The translations under genes were made by a program, and so were the position numbers. From contig NZ_FOFR01000004.1 in NCBI RefSeq assembly GCF_900110955.1, forward strand, positions 9,290-73,289: a stretch of 64,000 bases of DNA. Reading direction: 5' to 3'. This DNA comes from Lentzea xinjiangensis (GTDB lineage: Bacteria > Actinomycetota > Actinomycetes > Mycobacteriales > Pseudonocardiaceae). The notes under the pieces were generated by a model. The model saw nothing but the letters and a program-made list of their open reading frames with translations. It made no database searches and was not told the origin of the DNA. Below, piece by piece: positions 43,421-52,848 of this stretch; within the stretch, counting starts at the first letter, position 1; the number at the start of each line of letters is the position of its first letter.

Positions 43421-43528
43421 CGGCTGCCGACATGTCCGACATCGCGGACCTCGGCTCCGGTGCGACCAGGGCGTCCGGGCCGCGTGAGGAGGAGGATCAG
43501 GGCCCAGCGCACATCTCCGCGGTCCGCG

Positions 43529-44260
43529 TCACAGCAGCCTGGTGTCGAGCTTCTCCTCCTGTGCGGTTGCCGAAGAATCCTCCCTGACCACGACGTACGC
43601 ACCCGAGCCGCGGCGTTCCGCCACGGCCTCGACGAACTCGGTGCCCCGGTAGAGCAATCCGACGCCGTCGTCGGTGCAGTACGTCATCGGCAGCACCCCG
43701 GTGGCGACCGCCTCGTGGATCTTCGGGCGGCGCTGCTCCTCGGAGTCGTAGTGCACGCCGTTGCCGTAGGGCAGGAAGCCCAGGCCGTTGGTGACGACGC
43801 GGAGGTCCGGGCCGAACGAGTCGGTGGCGCCGCCCGCGTGCCAGCAGATCGAGCCCGCAGACACGCCGCTGAGCACCACACCGGCCTGCCACGCCGTGCG
43901 GAAGACCTCGCCGAGCCCGTGCACCTCCCACACCGCGAGCAGGTTCGCGACCGAGCCGCCGCCCACCCACACGACGTCGTTGGACAGCACGTAGTCCTCG
44001 AGGTCGTCGGTCGGCGGCATCGTGAAGAGGTTGAGGATCGACACGTCGACGCCCGCGACGGCGCCCGCCTCCACCACGTTCGCGTTCATCGACCGCTGGT
44101 CGCCGCCCGCTGTGCCGACGTGGCACAGCCGCGGCCGGCGGCCGTCGACCCCGGACAGCTCCAGCGCGAAGTGGATCAGCTTGTGGAACTCCAGGGGGGT
44201 CCGGCGGCCGGAGCGCCAGCCCCCGGACGTGGCGAGGATGGTGGGCTGCTCAGCGGGCAT
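43529..44260 (-). CDS. Peptidase E-like protein (S51 family)
   Basis: 243 residues from ATG 44260. The nucleophile region SGVSAGSICW and the preceding WVGGGSVANLLAVW match the S51 dipeptidase/cyanophycinase-like fold. Actinobacterial members of this length are cytoplasmic. Peptidase E cleaves Asp-X dipeptides; whether this one does is not shown by the motif alone. The gene is divergent from the YdcF gene and marks the far edge of the accessory interval. Confidence 0.85.
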   Translation of the reverse strand: MPAEQPTILATSGGWRSGRRTPLEFHKLIHFALELSGVDGRRPRLCHVGTAGGDQRSMNANVVEAGAVAGVDVSILNLFTMPPTDDLEDYVLSNDVVWVGGGSVANLLAVWEVHGLGEVFRTAWQAGVVLSGVSAGSICWHAGGATDSFGPDLRVVTNGLGFLPYGNGVHYDSEEQRRPKIHEAVATGVLPMTYCTDDGVGLLYRGTEFVEAVAERRGSGAYVVVREDSSATAQEEKLDTRLL

Positions 44261-44319
44261 GGCGTTGATCCTCGCAGGGGCGTCAATGCGGCGGCGGCCG
44301 GATCTGCGACCATGCAGGG

Positions 44320-44985
44320 GTGCGGACGACGCCCCTGAGACCACTCGCCAGGATTCGCCGGATCGTGCTGCGGTTGTTCTTCGGCGCGATCGTCATCGGC
44401 ATGCTGGTCGTGGGCGGCACGGCGTTCCGGGTGTGGCAGGTCGCGCGGGTCGACGACTGGACGAAGGCCGACGTGGCGGTCGTCCTCGGCGCCGCGCAGT
44501 ACAACGGCGTCCCGTCCGACGTGCTCGAAGCCCGGCTGCGGCACGCGCTCGGCCTCTACAGCAAGGGCGTCGTCGGCTACATCGCGACGACCGGTGGCCG
44601 CCAGCCCGGCGACAACTTCACCGAGGGCCAGGTCGGCAAGCTGTGGCTGGTCGAGCACGGGGTGCCGGAGGACCACGTGCTGCAGGTCGGCGAAGGCGCG
44701 GACACGCTCGGCTCGTTGCGGGCCGTGGCGTCGGTGGCGCGGGAACGCGACCTGAAGACGGCGGTGATCGTCAGCGACCCGTGGCACTCGCTGCGCGCCC
44801 GCACGATGGCCGAGGACGCCGGTCTGCAGGCCTGGACGTCGCCGACCCGCAGCGGCCCGAACGTGCAGACGCGCGAGACGCAGCTGTTCTACATCCGGCG
44901 CGAGACCGGAGCCTTGCTCTACTACCGCCTGATGAAGGCGCACGCCGGCGTGTTCGAGGAGCTCAACCTCCCTAAAATCGGCTGA
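44320..44985 (+). CDS. YdcF/SanA-family membrane-anchored protein (DUF218)
   Basis: 221 residues from GTG 44320. One N-terminal membrane span (about 18-36) is followed by a DUF218 domain with [28 protein letters not shown] and [14 protein letters not shown]. SanA/ElyC homologues act in envelope integrity. The stop overlaps the dgt ATG as TGATG. Confidence 0.85.
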   Translation: MRTTPLRPLARIRRIVLRLFFGAIVIGMLVVGGTAFRVWQVARVDDWTKADVAVVLGAAQYNGVPSDVLEARLRHALGLYSKGVVGYIATTGGRQPGDNFTEGQVGKLWLVEHGVPEDHVLQVGEGADTLGSLRAVASVARERDLKTAVIVSDPWHSLRARTMAEDAGLQAWTSPTRSGPNVQTRETQLFYIRRETGALLYYRLMKAHAGVFEELNLPKIG

Positions 44986-46223
44986 TGGGATACACCGGCC
45001 ACGACGCGGAGCGTCTGCTCACCGAGCAACCGAAGACCGCGGTGCTGCCGGGCGCTCGCACGGACACGCGCACGCCGTTCTCCCGCGACCGCGCCCGCGT
45101 GCTGCACTCCGCCGCCCTGCGCAGGCTCGCGGGCAAGACCCAGGTCGTCGGTCCCGGCGAGGGCTCCGAGGTCACCGGTGTGCCGCGGACCCGCCTGACG
45201 CACTCGCTGGAGGTCGCGCAGATCGGCCGCGGCATCGGCGAGGAGCTGGGCTGCGATCCCGACATCGTCGACACGGCCGGTCTGGCGCACGACATCGGGC
45301 ACCCGCCGTTCGGGCACAACGGCGAGAGGGCGTTGAACGAGCTCGCCGGCCCATGTGGCGGCTTCGAGGGCAATGCGCAGACGTTCCGCATCCTCGCGCG
45401 CCTTGAACCCAAGTCGGCGCACGGCCTGAACCTCACACGCGCGGTGCTCGACGCCTCGACGAAGTACCCGTGGGCGCGCAGGCCGGGCACGGTGAAGTTC
45501 GGTGTCTACGAGGACGACCTCGAAGTGTTCGAGTGGATGCGCCAGGGCGCGCCGGATCGCGAACGGTGCATCGAGGCGCAGGTGATGGACTGGTCCGACG
45601 ACGTGGCGTACTCCGTGCACGACGTCGAGGACGGCGTGCTGGCCCACCGCATCAGCCTGGGTGCGCTGGCCCGCCCCGACGAACGCGCGGCCATCGCCTC
45701 CCTCGCCGCCAAGACGTTCTCCGACGAGTCCGTCGCCACGCTCGAGGCCACCGCCGAGGAGCTGCTCACACTGCCGGTGATCGCGTACTGGACCGAGCAC
45801 GAGTACGACGGCTCGCTGGGCGCGCAGGTGGCGCTGAAGAACCTCACCAGCGAGCTGGTCGGCCGCTTCGCCTCGGCCGCCGTCACCGCCACCCGCGCTG
45901 TGCACGGCGACGGCGCGCTCACCAGGTACAACGCCTCGCTGGAGGTTCCGAGCCAGGTCGCGGCGGAGGTGGCGCTGCTCAAGGCGATGGCCGTCCGGTA
46001 CGTCATGAGCGACCCGGCCCGCCTGGCGATGCAGGCGCGGCAGCGCGAGCTGATCACCGACCTCGTCACCCGGCTGGTGGAACGACCGGAGCTGCTCGAC
46101 CCCGCGTTCGGACCGGTGTTCGCGGCCGCTTCCTCCGACGCCGCACGGCTTCGCGTCGTCGTCGACCAGGTCGCGCTGCTCACCGACGCGCAGGCCGTGG
46201 CCTGGCACCGCGCATCGGCGTAG
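44985..46223 (+). CDS. dgt: Deoxyguanosinetriphosphate triphosphohydrolase-like protein
   Basis: 412 residues. The HD-domain residues are [11 protein letters not shown] (H), [14 protein letters not shown] (HD) and the later [12 protein letters not shown] (D). It hydrolyses dNTPs to deoxynucleosides plus triphosphate. Position close upstream of dnaG, with YdcF ahead, is the conserved actinobacterial arrangement, although seven accessory genes lie between here. Confidence 0.94.
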   Translation: MGYTGHDAERLLTEQPKTAVLPGARTDTRTPFSRDRARVLHSAALRRLAGKTQVVGPGEGSEVTGVPRTRLTHSLEVAQIGRGIGEELGCDPDIVDTAGLAHDIGHPPFGHNGERALNELAGPCGGFEGNAQTFRILARLEPKSAHGLNLTRAVLDASTKYPWARRPGTVKFGVYEDDLEVFEWMRQGAPDRERCIEAQVMDWSDDVAYSVHDVEDGVLAHRISLGALARPDERAAIASLAAKTFSDESVATLEATAEELLTLPVIAYWTEHEYDGSLGAQVALKNLTSELVGRFASAAVTATRAVHGDGALTRYNASLEVPSQVAAEVALLKAMAVRYVMSDPARLAMQARQRELITDLVTRLVERPELLDPAFGPVFAAASSDAARLRVVVDQVALLTDAQAVAWHRASA

Positions 46224-46302
46224 CTTCGACGACGGAGGGGCCCGTCCTCAGGGAACCCGGTCGTGCCGTCACCGCCAGATCCGCGCCGATGGAGGAGCTC
46301 TC

Positions 46303-47310
46303 GTGACCGACCAGGCCGACTTCGCCCTGACCCTGCACCGCGTCGCCGTACCTGATCCGTCCTCCACCGCGTGCTGGTCGCCGTTCTCGGTCGCCGGCGC
46401 GCTCGCACTGGCCCGTGAGGCCGCGCGCGGCGAGACCCGCGCCCAGCTCGACGGGCTCCTGGCCGGCTTCGACCCCGCGGACGCCTTGGACGTGCCCGAG
46501 CTCGCGGTCGCGAACACCCTGTGGGCCGACGACCACCTCACCCTGAACCCGGACTTCTCGCTCGCGTCCTCGGTCCGGCGCACCGCGTTCTCCGACTCGG
46601 CCACCGTCCGCAAGCTGGTCAACACCGACGTCGCCGAGACGACCCGCGGCCTCATCCCCGAGCTGCTGTCGAGCCCGCCGCCACCGGACGCCGCCGCGAT
46701 CATCGTCAACGCCCTCTACCTCAAGGTGGGCTGGCTGAACGCGTTCCCGGCGCACGAGACCGCGCCGGCGCCGTTCCACGCGCCCGGCGGGGACGTGGAC
46801 GTGCCGACGATGAAGATCACCGAGAAGTTCCGCTACGCCCACCGCGACGGCTGGCGGACGATCGTGCTGCCCGCCGATTCGGGCGTCGAGGCGGTGGTCC
46901 TGCTGCCGGACGAGTCGCTGGAGCAGCCGCTGCACCCCGCCGCCTTCACCGCGCAGGACTTCGTGAGGCTCGAACTGTCACTGCCCACAGTGGACGTCCG
47001 GGCGAAGTTCACCCTGAAGAGTGCGCTGCGGCAGCTCGGCGTCGAGCGCATGTTCGCCCGCGAGGCCGACTTCTCCTGGCTGGCGCCCGGCGACCGGATG
47101 TTCGTGGACGACGTCGTGCACGAGGCCGTGCTGCGCCTGGACGAGGAAGGCCTGGAGGGCGCGGCGGCCACCGCCGTCACGTTCCGGACGGTGTCGATGG
47201 AGATCCCGGTGGACCCGGTCGTGGTGACCGTCGACCGGCCGTTCCTGCTCGCGGTGCGGCACGCGCGCTCGGGTGCGGTCTACTTCCTCGCGCAGGTCGC
47301 CCATCCGTGA
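46303..47310 (+). CDS. Bacterial serpin without signal peptide
   Basis: 335 residues, somewhat short for a serpin. NALYLKVGW, the VHEAVLRLDEEG hinge start and FLLAVRH are serpin signatures. The reactive-loop hinge is E281-E282-G283-L284-E285-G286 then AAATA, so it is inhibitory in style, although P14 is Leu rather than Thr. Counting from the hinge predicts P1-P1' near Val297-Ser298, suggesting an elastase-like target. No signal peptide is present, so it should act in the cytoplasm. It is monocistronic after dgt. Confidence 0.9.
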   Translation: MTDQADFALTLHRVAVPDPSSTACWSPFSVAGALALAREAARGETRAQLDGLLAGFDPADALDVPELAVANTLWADDHLTLNPDFSLASSVRRTAFSDSATVRKLVNTDVAETTRGLIPELLSSPPPPDAAAIIVNALYLKVGWLNAFPAHETAPAPFHAPGGDVDVPTMKITEKFRYAHRDGWRTIVLPADSGVEAVVLLPDESLEQPLHPAAFTAQDFVRLELSLPTVDVRAKFTLKSALRQLGVERMFAREADFSWLAPGDRMFVDDVVHEAVLRLDEEGLEGAAATAVTFRTVSMEIPVDPVVVTVDRPFLLAVRHARSGAVYFLAQVAHP

Positions 47311-47376
47311 GCATTCGCCCTGATGGGTGGGCGTTTCGCGCGGCGAGATCATGATCACGGCTTTACCGTTCCAGGC

Positions 47377-47895
47377 ATGACCCAGCACGGTGCCGGCGAG
47401 CAGCTCGTCGTGCTCGCCGCCGCGGGCGCCACGCGGATCACCTGCTTCAGCGGCGTCACCATTCCCGTTCTGCTGCGCACCGAGTGGTACGCGAAGGCGC
47501 TGGCCAGCGCGCTGGGCCTCACGCCGGCCCCGGAGCTGCAGTGCGCCGGCGTGCTGCCGCAGTGCGTGTTCTTCATCCACGAGTACGCGCTGCGCACCCT
47601 CGTCGGCAACAACCGGTTGATGGAGGACCAGGTCCTGCACCTGCTGTTCCACGCGCCCTCGATCCGGATCGTGCCGGCCAGCGCGGGCGGGGCGGCGGCG
47701 GTCGGGCTCGACTACGCGCTGATCCAGTACGAGCACGAGCCACCGCTGGTCTACCTCGCGAACTGGGTGCTCGCCAGTGACGCGGAAACCGTCGAACGCG
47801 CCGTGCGGGTCTTCCAGCGCATGCACGCCGTGGCGCTCGACAACGAGAAGTCGCGTGATCTGCTGATGGAGTACGTGGCGGTCTACGACCGTTAG
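47377..47895 (+). CDS. Stand-alone DUF5753 domain protein
   Basis: 172 residues. CVFFIHEYALRTL, MEDQVLHLL and IRIVPASAGG are the conserved blocks of the DUF5753 effector domain of Scr1-type XRE regulators, but no helix-turn-helix is present before them. The region upstream (47311-47376) is too short to hold one. It could be a decayed regulator or a free partner for another. The stop overlaps a convergent small ORF. Confidence 0.75.
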   Translation: MTQHGAGEQLVVLAAAGATRITCFSGVTIPVLLRTEWYAKALASALGLTPAPELQCAGVLPQCVFFIHEYALRTLVGNNRLMEDQVLHLLFHAPSIRIVPASAGGAAAVGLDYALIQYEHEPPLVYLANWVLASDAETVERAVRVFQRMHAVALDNEKSRDLLMEYVAVYDR

Positions 47896-48071
47896 TTCGG
47901 ATCGTTGCGGCGCAGGAAGAGGCGCATGCCGTCCTCGCCGGGCAGCGCGCACAGCAGCAGCCGGACGTTCTGATGACGCACCGGCACCGCGCACGAGTCG
48001 CCGGCCAGCAAGGTCCCCGCCAGCAGACCGGCCGACTCGTGATCGATGTCCAGCACGAAGTCGTTGCTCAT
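47892..48071 (-). CDS. Small hypothetical protein
   Basis: 59 residues (ATG 48071), convergent and overlapping by 4 bp with the DUF5753 gene. The chain (FVLDIDHESAGLLAGTLLAG, VRLLLCALPGEDGMRLFLRR) looks foldable and has no membrane span. No family is recognised. In this type of context the DUF5753/XRE gene often pairs with a small protein, but it does not resemble the usual DUF397 partner. Confidence 0.5.
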   Translation of the reverse strand: MSNDFVLDIDHESAGLLAGTLLAGDSCAVPVRHQNVRLLLCALPGEDGMRLFLRRNDPN

Positions 48072-48154
48072 GCGGTGGACCCTATGAGCTGGGCGCCCTG
48101 CTACCCAGTCACCCAAAGGTGTCACGTTTCCGCGGGCCGCCTCGTCCAGTGGGC

Positions 48155-48724
48155 ATGACCAGGATCAACGGAGTCTCCCGCAAGGAAGCCGGCCCGCTCG
48201 TCAAGGCCCTGTACTGGTTCGCGCGACGCGAGTTCGGCGCGGTGCCGGAACCCGTCGCGGTGATGGCGCACCACCCGGCGCTGGTGGTCGCGAGCGCCCG
48301 GCACGAACTCGCCGTGAAGAAGGCGGTGAAGACCTCCGCGCACGGGCCGTTGTTCGAGCTCTGCGTCTACCGCACGGCGGTGCGGCTCGGCTGCTCGTGG
48401 TGCGTCGACTTCGGTGCGATGCTGATGAAGCACGGCGGGCTCGACATCGAGCGGCTCAAGCACATCGACTCGTACGCCACCTCGCCGCTCTTCACCGACC
48501 TCGAACGCAAGGCGCTCGCCTACGCCGACGCGATGACCGGCACACCGGTCAGCGTCCCCGCCGGGCAGGTGGCCGAGCTGGAGGACCTGCTGGGGCGCAA
48601 GGAGCTCGTCGCGCTCACCTACCAGATCGCGCTGGAGAACCAGCGCGCGCGGTTCAACAGCGCGTTCGAGATCAAGGACCAGGGGTTCACCAGCGGCGAC
48701 GCCTGCCGCGCACCGGCACACTAG
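48155..48724 (+). CDS. Carboxymuconolactone decarboxylase family protein
   Basis: 189 residues. The AhpD-like motif LFELCVYRTAVRLGCSWCVDFGAML contains the CxxC (CSWC) redox or acid-base pair. Family members are AhpD-type peroxidase adaptors or decarboxylases. The length is normal. A SAM-methyltransferase gene follows 4 bp later, suggesting a shared transcript that may serve a small-molecule pathway. Confidence 0.88.
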   Translation: MTRINGVSRKEAGPLVKALYWFARREFGAVPEPVAVMAHHPALVVASARHELAVKKAVKTSAHGPLFELCVYRTAVRLGCSWCVDFGAMLMKHGGLDIERLKHIDSYATSPLFTDLERKALAYADAMTGTPVSVPAGQVAELEDLLGRKELVALTYQIALENQRARFNSAFEIKDQGFTSGDACRAPAH

Positions 48725-48728
48725 ACGT

Positions 48729-49541
48729 GTGGAGAAAATCACCCTGACGGGTGCCCAGGAGACCATGCTCGCCACGCTGTACGGCCGGGCGCTCGACAGC
48801 GAGCGGCCCACCTCCGTGCTGCACGACGACGAGGCCAGGCGCGCGGTCGAGCGCATCGACTACGACTTCCGCAAGACCGGCATGACCACGACCACGGCGG
48901 TCGGTGTCGCGATCCGCGCGCGGGTGCTCGACGACTGGACGCGTGACTTCGTCCGGCGCACCCCGTCCTGCACGGTGCTGCACCTGGCGTGCGGTCTCGA
49001 CACCCGTGCGCAGCGGCTCGAACGGCCGGACACCGTGCGGTGGGTCGACGTCGACATGCCCGACGTCGTCGCCTTGCGGCACAAGCTGTTGCCAGCGCCC
49101 GCCGGTGACTACCGGCTGGTGGCGTCATCGGTCACCGAGGACGCGTGGCTCGACGAGGTGCCCGCCGACCGCCCGGTGGCCGCCGTCTTCGAGGGCCTCT
49201 CGATGTACCTCACGCGGGACGAGGGCCACGCGTTGATCAGGAGGATCACCGAGCGGTTCCGGAGCGGTGAGCTGCTGTTCGACGTCTACGGCTCGTGGGG
49301 GATCAAGATGCAGAAGCTCGTTCCCGCCGTGCGCAACGCCGGGGCGACCCTGCACTGGGGCGTCGACGATCCGCGCGAGGTCGAGGCGCTGCACCCCGGA
49401 CTGACCACAGTGGACGCCCGGCGCAGCGTGGACCTGCCGCACCTGGACGCGTTGCCCAGGTCCGGCAGGATCCAGATGAAGGTCGTCGGCGCGATCCCGA
49501 AGCTGCGCGACGTCGGGAAGCTGCTGCGGCTGCGGTGGTGA
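48729..49541 (+). CDS. SAM-dependent methyltransferase (LCMT/TcmP-like)
   Basis: 270 residues from GTG 48729. The SAM motif is VLHLACGLDTRAQRLE and the acidic post-motif is WVDVDMPDVV, with FEGLSMYL further on, all typical of the leucine-carboxyl/PPM-like O-methyltransferase family. The gene follows the CMD-type gene closely and is convergent with the sigma factor gene. The substrate is unknown; a polyketide-type acceptor is typical of TcmP relatives. Confidence 0.85.
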   Translation: MEKITLTGAQETMLATLYGRALDSERPTSVLHDDEARRAVERIDYDFRKTGMTTTTAVGVAIRARVLDDWTRDFVRRTPSCTVLHLACGLDTRAQRLERPDTVRWVDVDMPDVVALRHKLLPAPAGDYRLVASSVTEDAWLDEVPADRPVAAVFEGLSMYLTRDEGHALIRRITERFRSGELLFDVYGSWGIKMQKLVPAVRNAGATLHWGVDDPREVEALHPGLTTVDARRSVDLPHLDALPRSGRIQMKVVGAIPKLRDVGKLLRLRW

Positions 49542-50402
49542 TCAGAACTCGACGTGCCCGAGCTTGTCCGGGTTCGCGATGTCGTAGACGGCGGCGATCT
49601 TGCCGTCGTGCACGGTGAACGCGGTGACGCGGGACGCGATGTCGCCCTGCGCCGCCATGACGACGCCGAGGTCGCCGTTGACGAGCACCGGCCGGTGCTC
49701 GGGGTGGCCGTACTTGCGCAGGAGGCCGGCGAAGAAGCGGGCCACCTTGTCCGCGCCGGAGACCGCGTGGACGGCGGTGCGGGCCTTGCCGCCGCCGTCG
49801 CCGATCATCACCGCGTCCGGGTGCAGCAGCCCGAGCACGGCGTCGATGTCGCCGCCGGCCAGGGCGGTGAGGAACTTCTCGAGCACCTCGCGCTGCTCGT
49901 CCAGCGCGGCGCGGGGCGGTGGCGTGGAGCCGCTCACGGCCTTGCGGGCCCGGGACGCGTGCTGCCGGGCCGCCGCCTCCGAGACGCCCAGCACCTGCGC
50001 GATCTCGCTGAACGGCACGGCGAACGCGTCGTGCAGCACGAACGCCACGCGCTGGTCGGGCGTGAGCTTGTCGAGCAGCACCAGCGCCGCCATCCGCACG
50101 CCGTCCGCGCGCACCACGCTCGCCAGCGGGTCGTCGTCCTCGCCGGTCGTCACCAGGGGCTCCGGCAGCCACGAGCCCACGTACGTCTCGCGGCGCACGG
50201 CGGCGGAGCGCAGGCGGTCCAGGCAGATGCGGCTCACCACGGTCGTGAGCCAGGCGCGCGCGTCCTCGACGCCCCGCGCCGCGGCGAACCGGGGCCACGC
50301 CTCCTGCACGGCGTCCTCGGCGTCGGCGACGCTGCCGGTCAGCCGGTAGGCGACCCCGATCAGGTGGGAGCGGTGGAGCCGGAAGTCGTCAGCCGCGGTC
50401 AC
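49542..50402 (-). CDS. SigJ-type ECF sigma factor with SnoaL-like C-terminus
   Basis: 286 residues from GTG 50402. Region 2 (YRLTGSVADAEDAVQEAW), region 4 (VPFSEIAQVLGVSEAAARQHASRARKAV) and a C-terminal SnoaL-like domain (about 165-285) are in the order of the ECF41/SigJ type. The C-terminal domain modulates activity. Its start is 35 bp from the dnaG start on the opposite strand. No dedicated carboxymuconolactone decarboxylase target is directly beside it, but one lies 0.8 kb away, and ECF41 sigma factors often control such genes. Confidence 0.9.
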   Translation of the reverse strand: MTAADDFRLHRSHLIGVAYRLTGSVADAEDAVQEAWPRFAAARGVEDARAWLTTVVSRICLDRLRSAAVRRETYVGSWLPEPLVTTGEDDDPLASVVRADGVRMAALVLLDKLTPDQRVAFVLHDAFAVPFSEIAQVLGVSEAAARQHASRARKAVSGSTPPPRAALDEQREVLEKFLTALAGGDIDAVLGLLHPDAVMIGDGGGKARTAVHAVSGADKVARFFAGLLRKYGHPEHRPVLVNGDLGVVMAAQGDIASRVTAFTVHDGKIAAVYDIANPDKLGHVEF

Positions 50403-50437
50403 GGTTGGCAGTTTGCCAAAGGATTAGACTCGGGCAC

Positions 50438-52327
50438 GTGGCAGGACGCATCAGGGAGAGCGACATCGCGTTGGTGCGTGAGCGCAGCCGCATCGACGAG
50501 GTCGTGGGGGACCAGGTCTCGCTCAAGAGGGCCGGCGGGGGAGCGCTGAAGGGGTTGTGCCCCTTCCACGACGAGAAGACGCCCTCGTTCAACGTGCGCC
50601 CGTCGCACGGCACGTTCCACTGCTTCGGCTGCGGCGAGGGCGGCGACGTGATCGCCTTCGTGATGAAGGTCGAGCACCTGTCGTTCGTGGAGGCCGTCGA
50701 GCGGCTCGCGGACCGGGCGGGGATCCAGCTCAACTACGAGGGCGGCGGCGCGACGACCCAGCGCGACCGCGGCACGCGCAGCAGGCTCATCGAGGCGCAC
50801 AAGGCGGCGGCCGAGTACTACGCCGAGCAGCTCGCCTCCCCGGAGGCGAAGCAGGCGCGCGAGTTCCTGGCCGAGCGCGGGTTCGACGAGGCGGCGGCCA
50901 GGCAGTTCGGCTGCGGGTTCGCGCCCGGCGGCTGGGACAAGCTGACCAAGCACCTGCTCGGCCGCGGGTTCGAGGTCACCGAGCTGATCAAGGCCCAGCT
51001 CGCCAAGGAGGGCAAGCAGGGGCCGATCGACCGGTTCCACCGGCGGCTGCTGTGGCCGATCAAGGACATCGGCGGCGAGGTCGTCGGCTTCGGCGCGCGG
51101 CGGATCTTCGACGACGACCCGATCCAGGCGAAGTACCTCAACACCAGCGAGTCGATGATCTACAAGAAGTCGCAGGTGCTGTTCGGGCTCGACCAGGCCA
51201 AGCGCGAGATCGCCAAGCGCAAGCAGGCGGTCATCGTCGAGGGCTACACCGACGTGATGGCGATGCACCTGGCAGGCGTGCCGACGGCGGTCGCGTCGTG
51301 CGGCACGGCGTTCGGCACGGAGCACATGAACGTGCTGCGCAGGCTGCTGATCGACGACGACGTGAACGGCGAGGTCATCTTCACCTTCGACGGTGACGAG
51401 GCGGGCCAGAAGGCCGCGCTGAAGGCGTTCGACGGGGAGCAGCACTTCTCCGCGCAGACCTACATCGCGGTCGCGCCGGACGGCATGGACCCGTGCGAGC
51501 TGCGGCAGGCCAAGGGCGACGTCGCGGTGCGCGACCTGGTGGCCAGGCGCACGCCGCTGATCGAGTTCGCGATCAAGGCGCAGCTCAAGGCCTACGACCT
51601 CGACTCGGTGGACGGCCGCGTCGAGGCGCTGAAGAAGATGGTGCCGTTCGTCGCGCAGATCAAGGACCGCGCCAAGCGCGACGGCTACGCGACCCGGCTG
51701 GCCTGGTGGGTCGGCTGGGACGACGAGGCGATGGTCGTGCGCCGGGTGCGCCAGACCGCCGGCGGCAAGGCCCCGGCCGCCCCCGCGCAGCGCACCGACC
51801 CGAACCAGACGGCGCTGGCCGTGGAGGTCGACGGCCCGCCGCGGCCGAACCCGCGCGACCCGCGCCTGGTGCCCGAGCGCGAGGTGCTCAAGGTCGCGCT
51901 GCGGCTGCCCGAGTACGCCGGTCCGCTGTACGACTCGCTGCCCGACGAGGCGTTCACGCACCCCGCGTACGTGGCGCTGCACCGGGCCATCCGCGCCGCC
52001 GGTGGCGCGGCCTCCGGTCTCGCGGGCACGACGTACCTCGACGCGATCTCGCAGGAGTGCTCGCACGCGTCGGTGCGGTCGGTGCTGACCGAGCTCGCGG
52101 TGGAACCGTTGACGGTCAAGCAGAACGACGAGTTCCGCTACGTGTCGATGGTGATCGCGCGGCTGCAGGAGGTGCAGGTCGGCAAGCAGGTCGAGGACGT
52201 GAAGTCGCGGCTGCGGCGGCTGTCGCCGATCAAGGACGCCGACGAGTACCGGGCGCTGTGGGGCGACCTGGTGGCGCTGGAGGAGTACCGCAAGGCACTC
52301 CTGCAGCAGAGCGCTGGAGTGCTGTAG
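50438..52327 (+). CDS. dnaG: DNA primase
   Basis: 629 residues from GTG 50438. The N-terminal zinc finger is CPFH plus CFGCG, the Toprim core is VIVEGYTDVMAMH with FTFDGDEAG, and a C-terminal DnaB-binding helical region follows. It makes RNA primers at the replication fork. It overlaps the next gene by one base (TAGTG). Confidence 0.95.
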   Translation: MAGRIRESDIALVRERSRIDEVVGDQVSLKRAGGGALKGLCPFHDEKTPSFNVRPSHGTFHCFGCGEGGDVIAFVMKVEHLSFVEAVERLADRAGIQLNYEGGGATTQRDRGTRSRLIEAHKAAAEYYAEQLASPEAKQAREFLAERGFDEAAARQFGCGFAPGGWDKLTKHLLGRGFEVTELIKAQLAKEGKQGPIDRFHRRLLWPIKDIGGEVVGFGARRIFDDDPIQAKYLNTSESMIYKKSQVLFGLDQAKREIAKRKQAVIVEGYTDVMAMHLAGVPTAVASCGTAFGTEHMNVLRRLLIDDDVNGEVIFTFDGDEAGQKAALKAFDGEQHFSAQTYIAVAPDGMDPCELRQAKGDVAVRDLVARRTPLIEFAIKAQLKAYDLDSVDGRVEALKKMVPFVAQIKDRAKRDGYATRLAWWVGWDDEAMVVRRVRQTAGGKAPAAPAQRTDPNQTALAVEVDGPPRPNPRDPRLVPEREVLKVALRLPEYAGPLYDSLPDEAFTHPAYVALHRAIRAAGGAASGLAGTTYLDAISQECSHASVRSVLTELAVEPLTVKQNDEFRYVSMVIARLQEVQVGKQVEDVKSRLRRLSPIKDADEYRALWGDLVALEEYRKALLQQSAGVL

Positions 52328-52824
52328 TGGGACTGTTGCGGCGGTTGTTCGGCAACGGTGCGCCGGACGGGTTCACCGGCGCGCTGGAGCTGGACGAGAC
52401 CGTGATCGCGGCCACGGCCGTGCGGGGCGGCGGCCACCTCGTGGTGACGTCACTGGGCCTGTGGGTGCCCGGCCCCCGCCGCATCGGCTGGCACCTCATC
52501 AGCAAGGTGAAGTGGGAGGGCTCGCTGCGGGTGGTGGAAGCCGCCGAGGCCTCCGCGGAAGGCCCTGTCGTGCTGCTGGAGGACCGTCCCGCGCACCGGT
52601 TCGCCGTCGACGACGACCCCGGCCGGGTGCTGCGCGCGATCAGCCAGCGCGTCGAGGGGTCGATCCGGGCGCGCGAGCGGGTCGAGTCGCCGGGGGTGTG
52701 GATCGTGCAGCGCAAGATCCCCGGCCGGGACGGCGTGGTGTGGCAGGCGCGGGGTGACGCGGGAGTGGACCTCGCCGCCGTGCGCACGGCCGCGGCGGCG
52801 TTCGCCGAGAGGCTGACGCGCTAA
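52327..52824 (+). CDS. Hypothetical protein coupled to dnaG
   Basis: 165 residues from GTG 52327, which shares a G with the dnaG stop. The N-terminus is LLRRLFGNGAPDGF; a mixed beta domain follows (LVVTSLGLWVPGPRRIGW, DRPAHRFAVDDD, GVWIVQRKIPGRDGVVWQAR). Homologues of this kind are conserved next to dnaG in actinobacteria, but their function is unknown. There is no signal or membrane segment. Confidence 0.7.
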   Translation: MGLLRRLFGNGAPDGFTGALELDETVIAATAVRGGGHLVVTSLGLWVPGPRRIGWHLISKVKWEGSLRVVEAAEASAEGPVVLLEDRPAHRFAVDDDPGRVLRAISQRVEGSIRARERVESPGVWIVQRKIPGRDGVVWQARGDAGVDLAAVRTAAAAFAERLTR

Positions 52825-52841
52825 CAGTACGCGTGTACTGT
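52813..52841 (+). promoter_or_regulatory. Promoter with overlapping palindromic operator, leaderless tam transcript
   Basis: A -35 CTGACG (52813-52818), a 17-bp spacer and a -10 TACTGT (52836-52841) lie 7 bp before the ATG at 52849, so the transcript would be leaderless. A perfect palindrome, ACAGTAC-N4-GTACTGT (52824-52841), covers the spacer and -10 and would let a TetR- or GntR-like dimer block the polymerase. Confidence 0.6.
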
Positions 52842-52848
52842 AAGTCGC

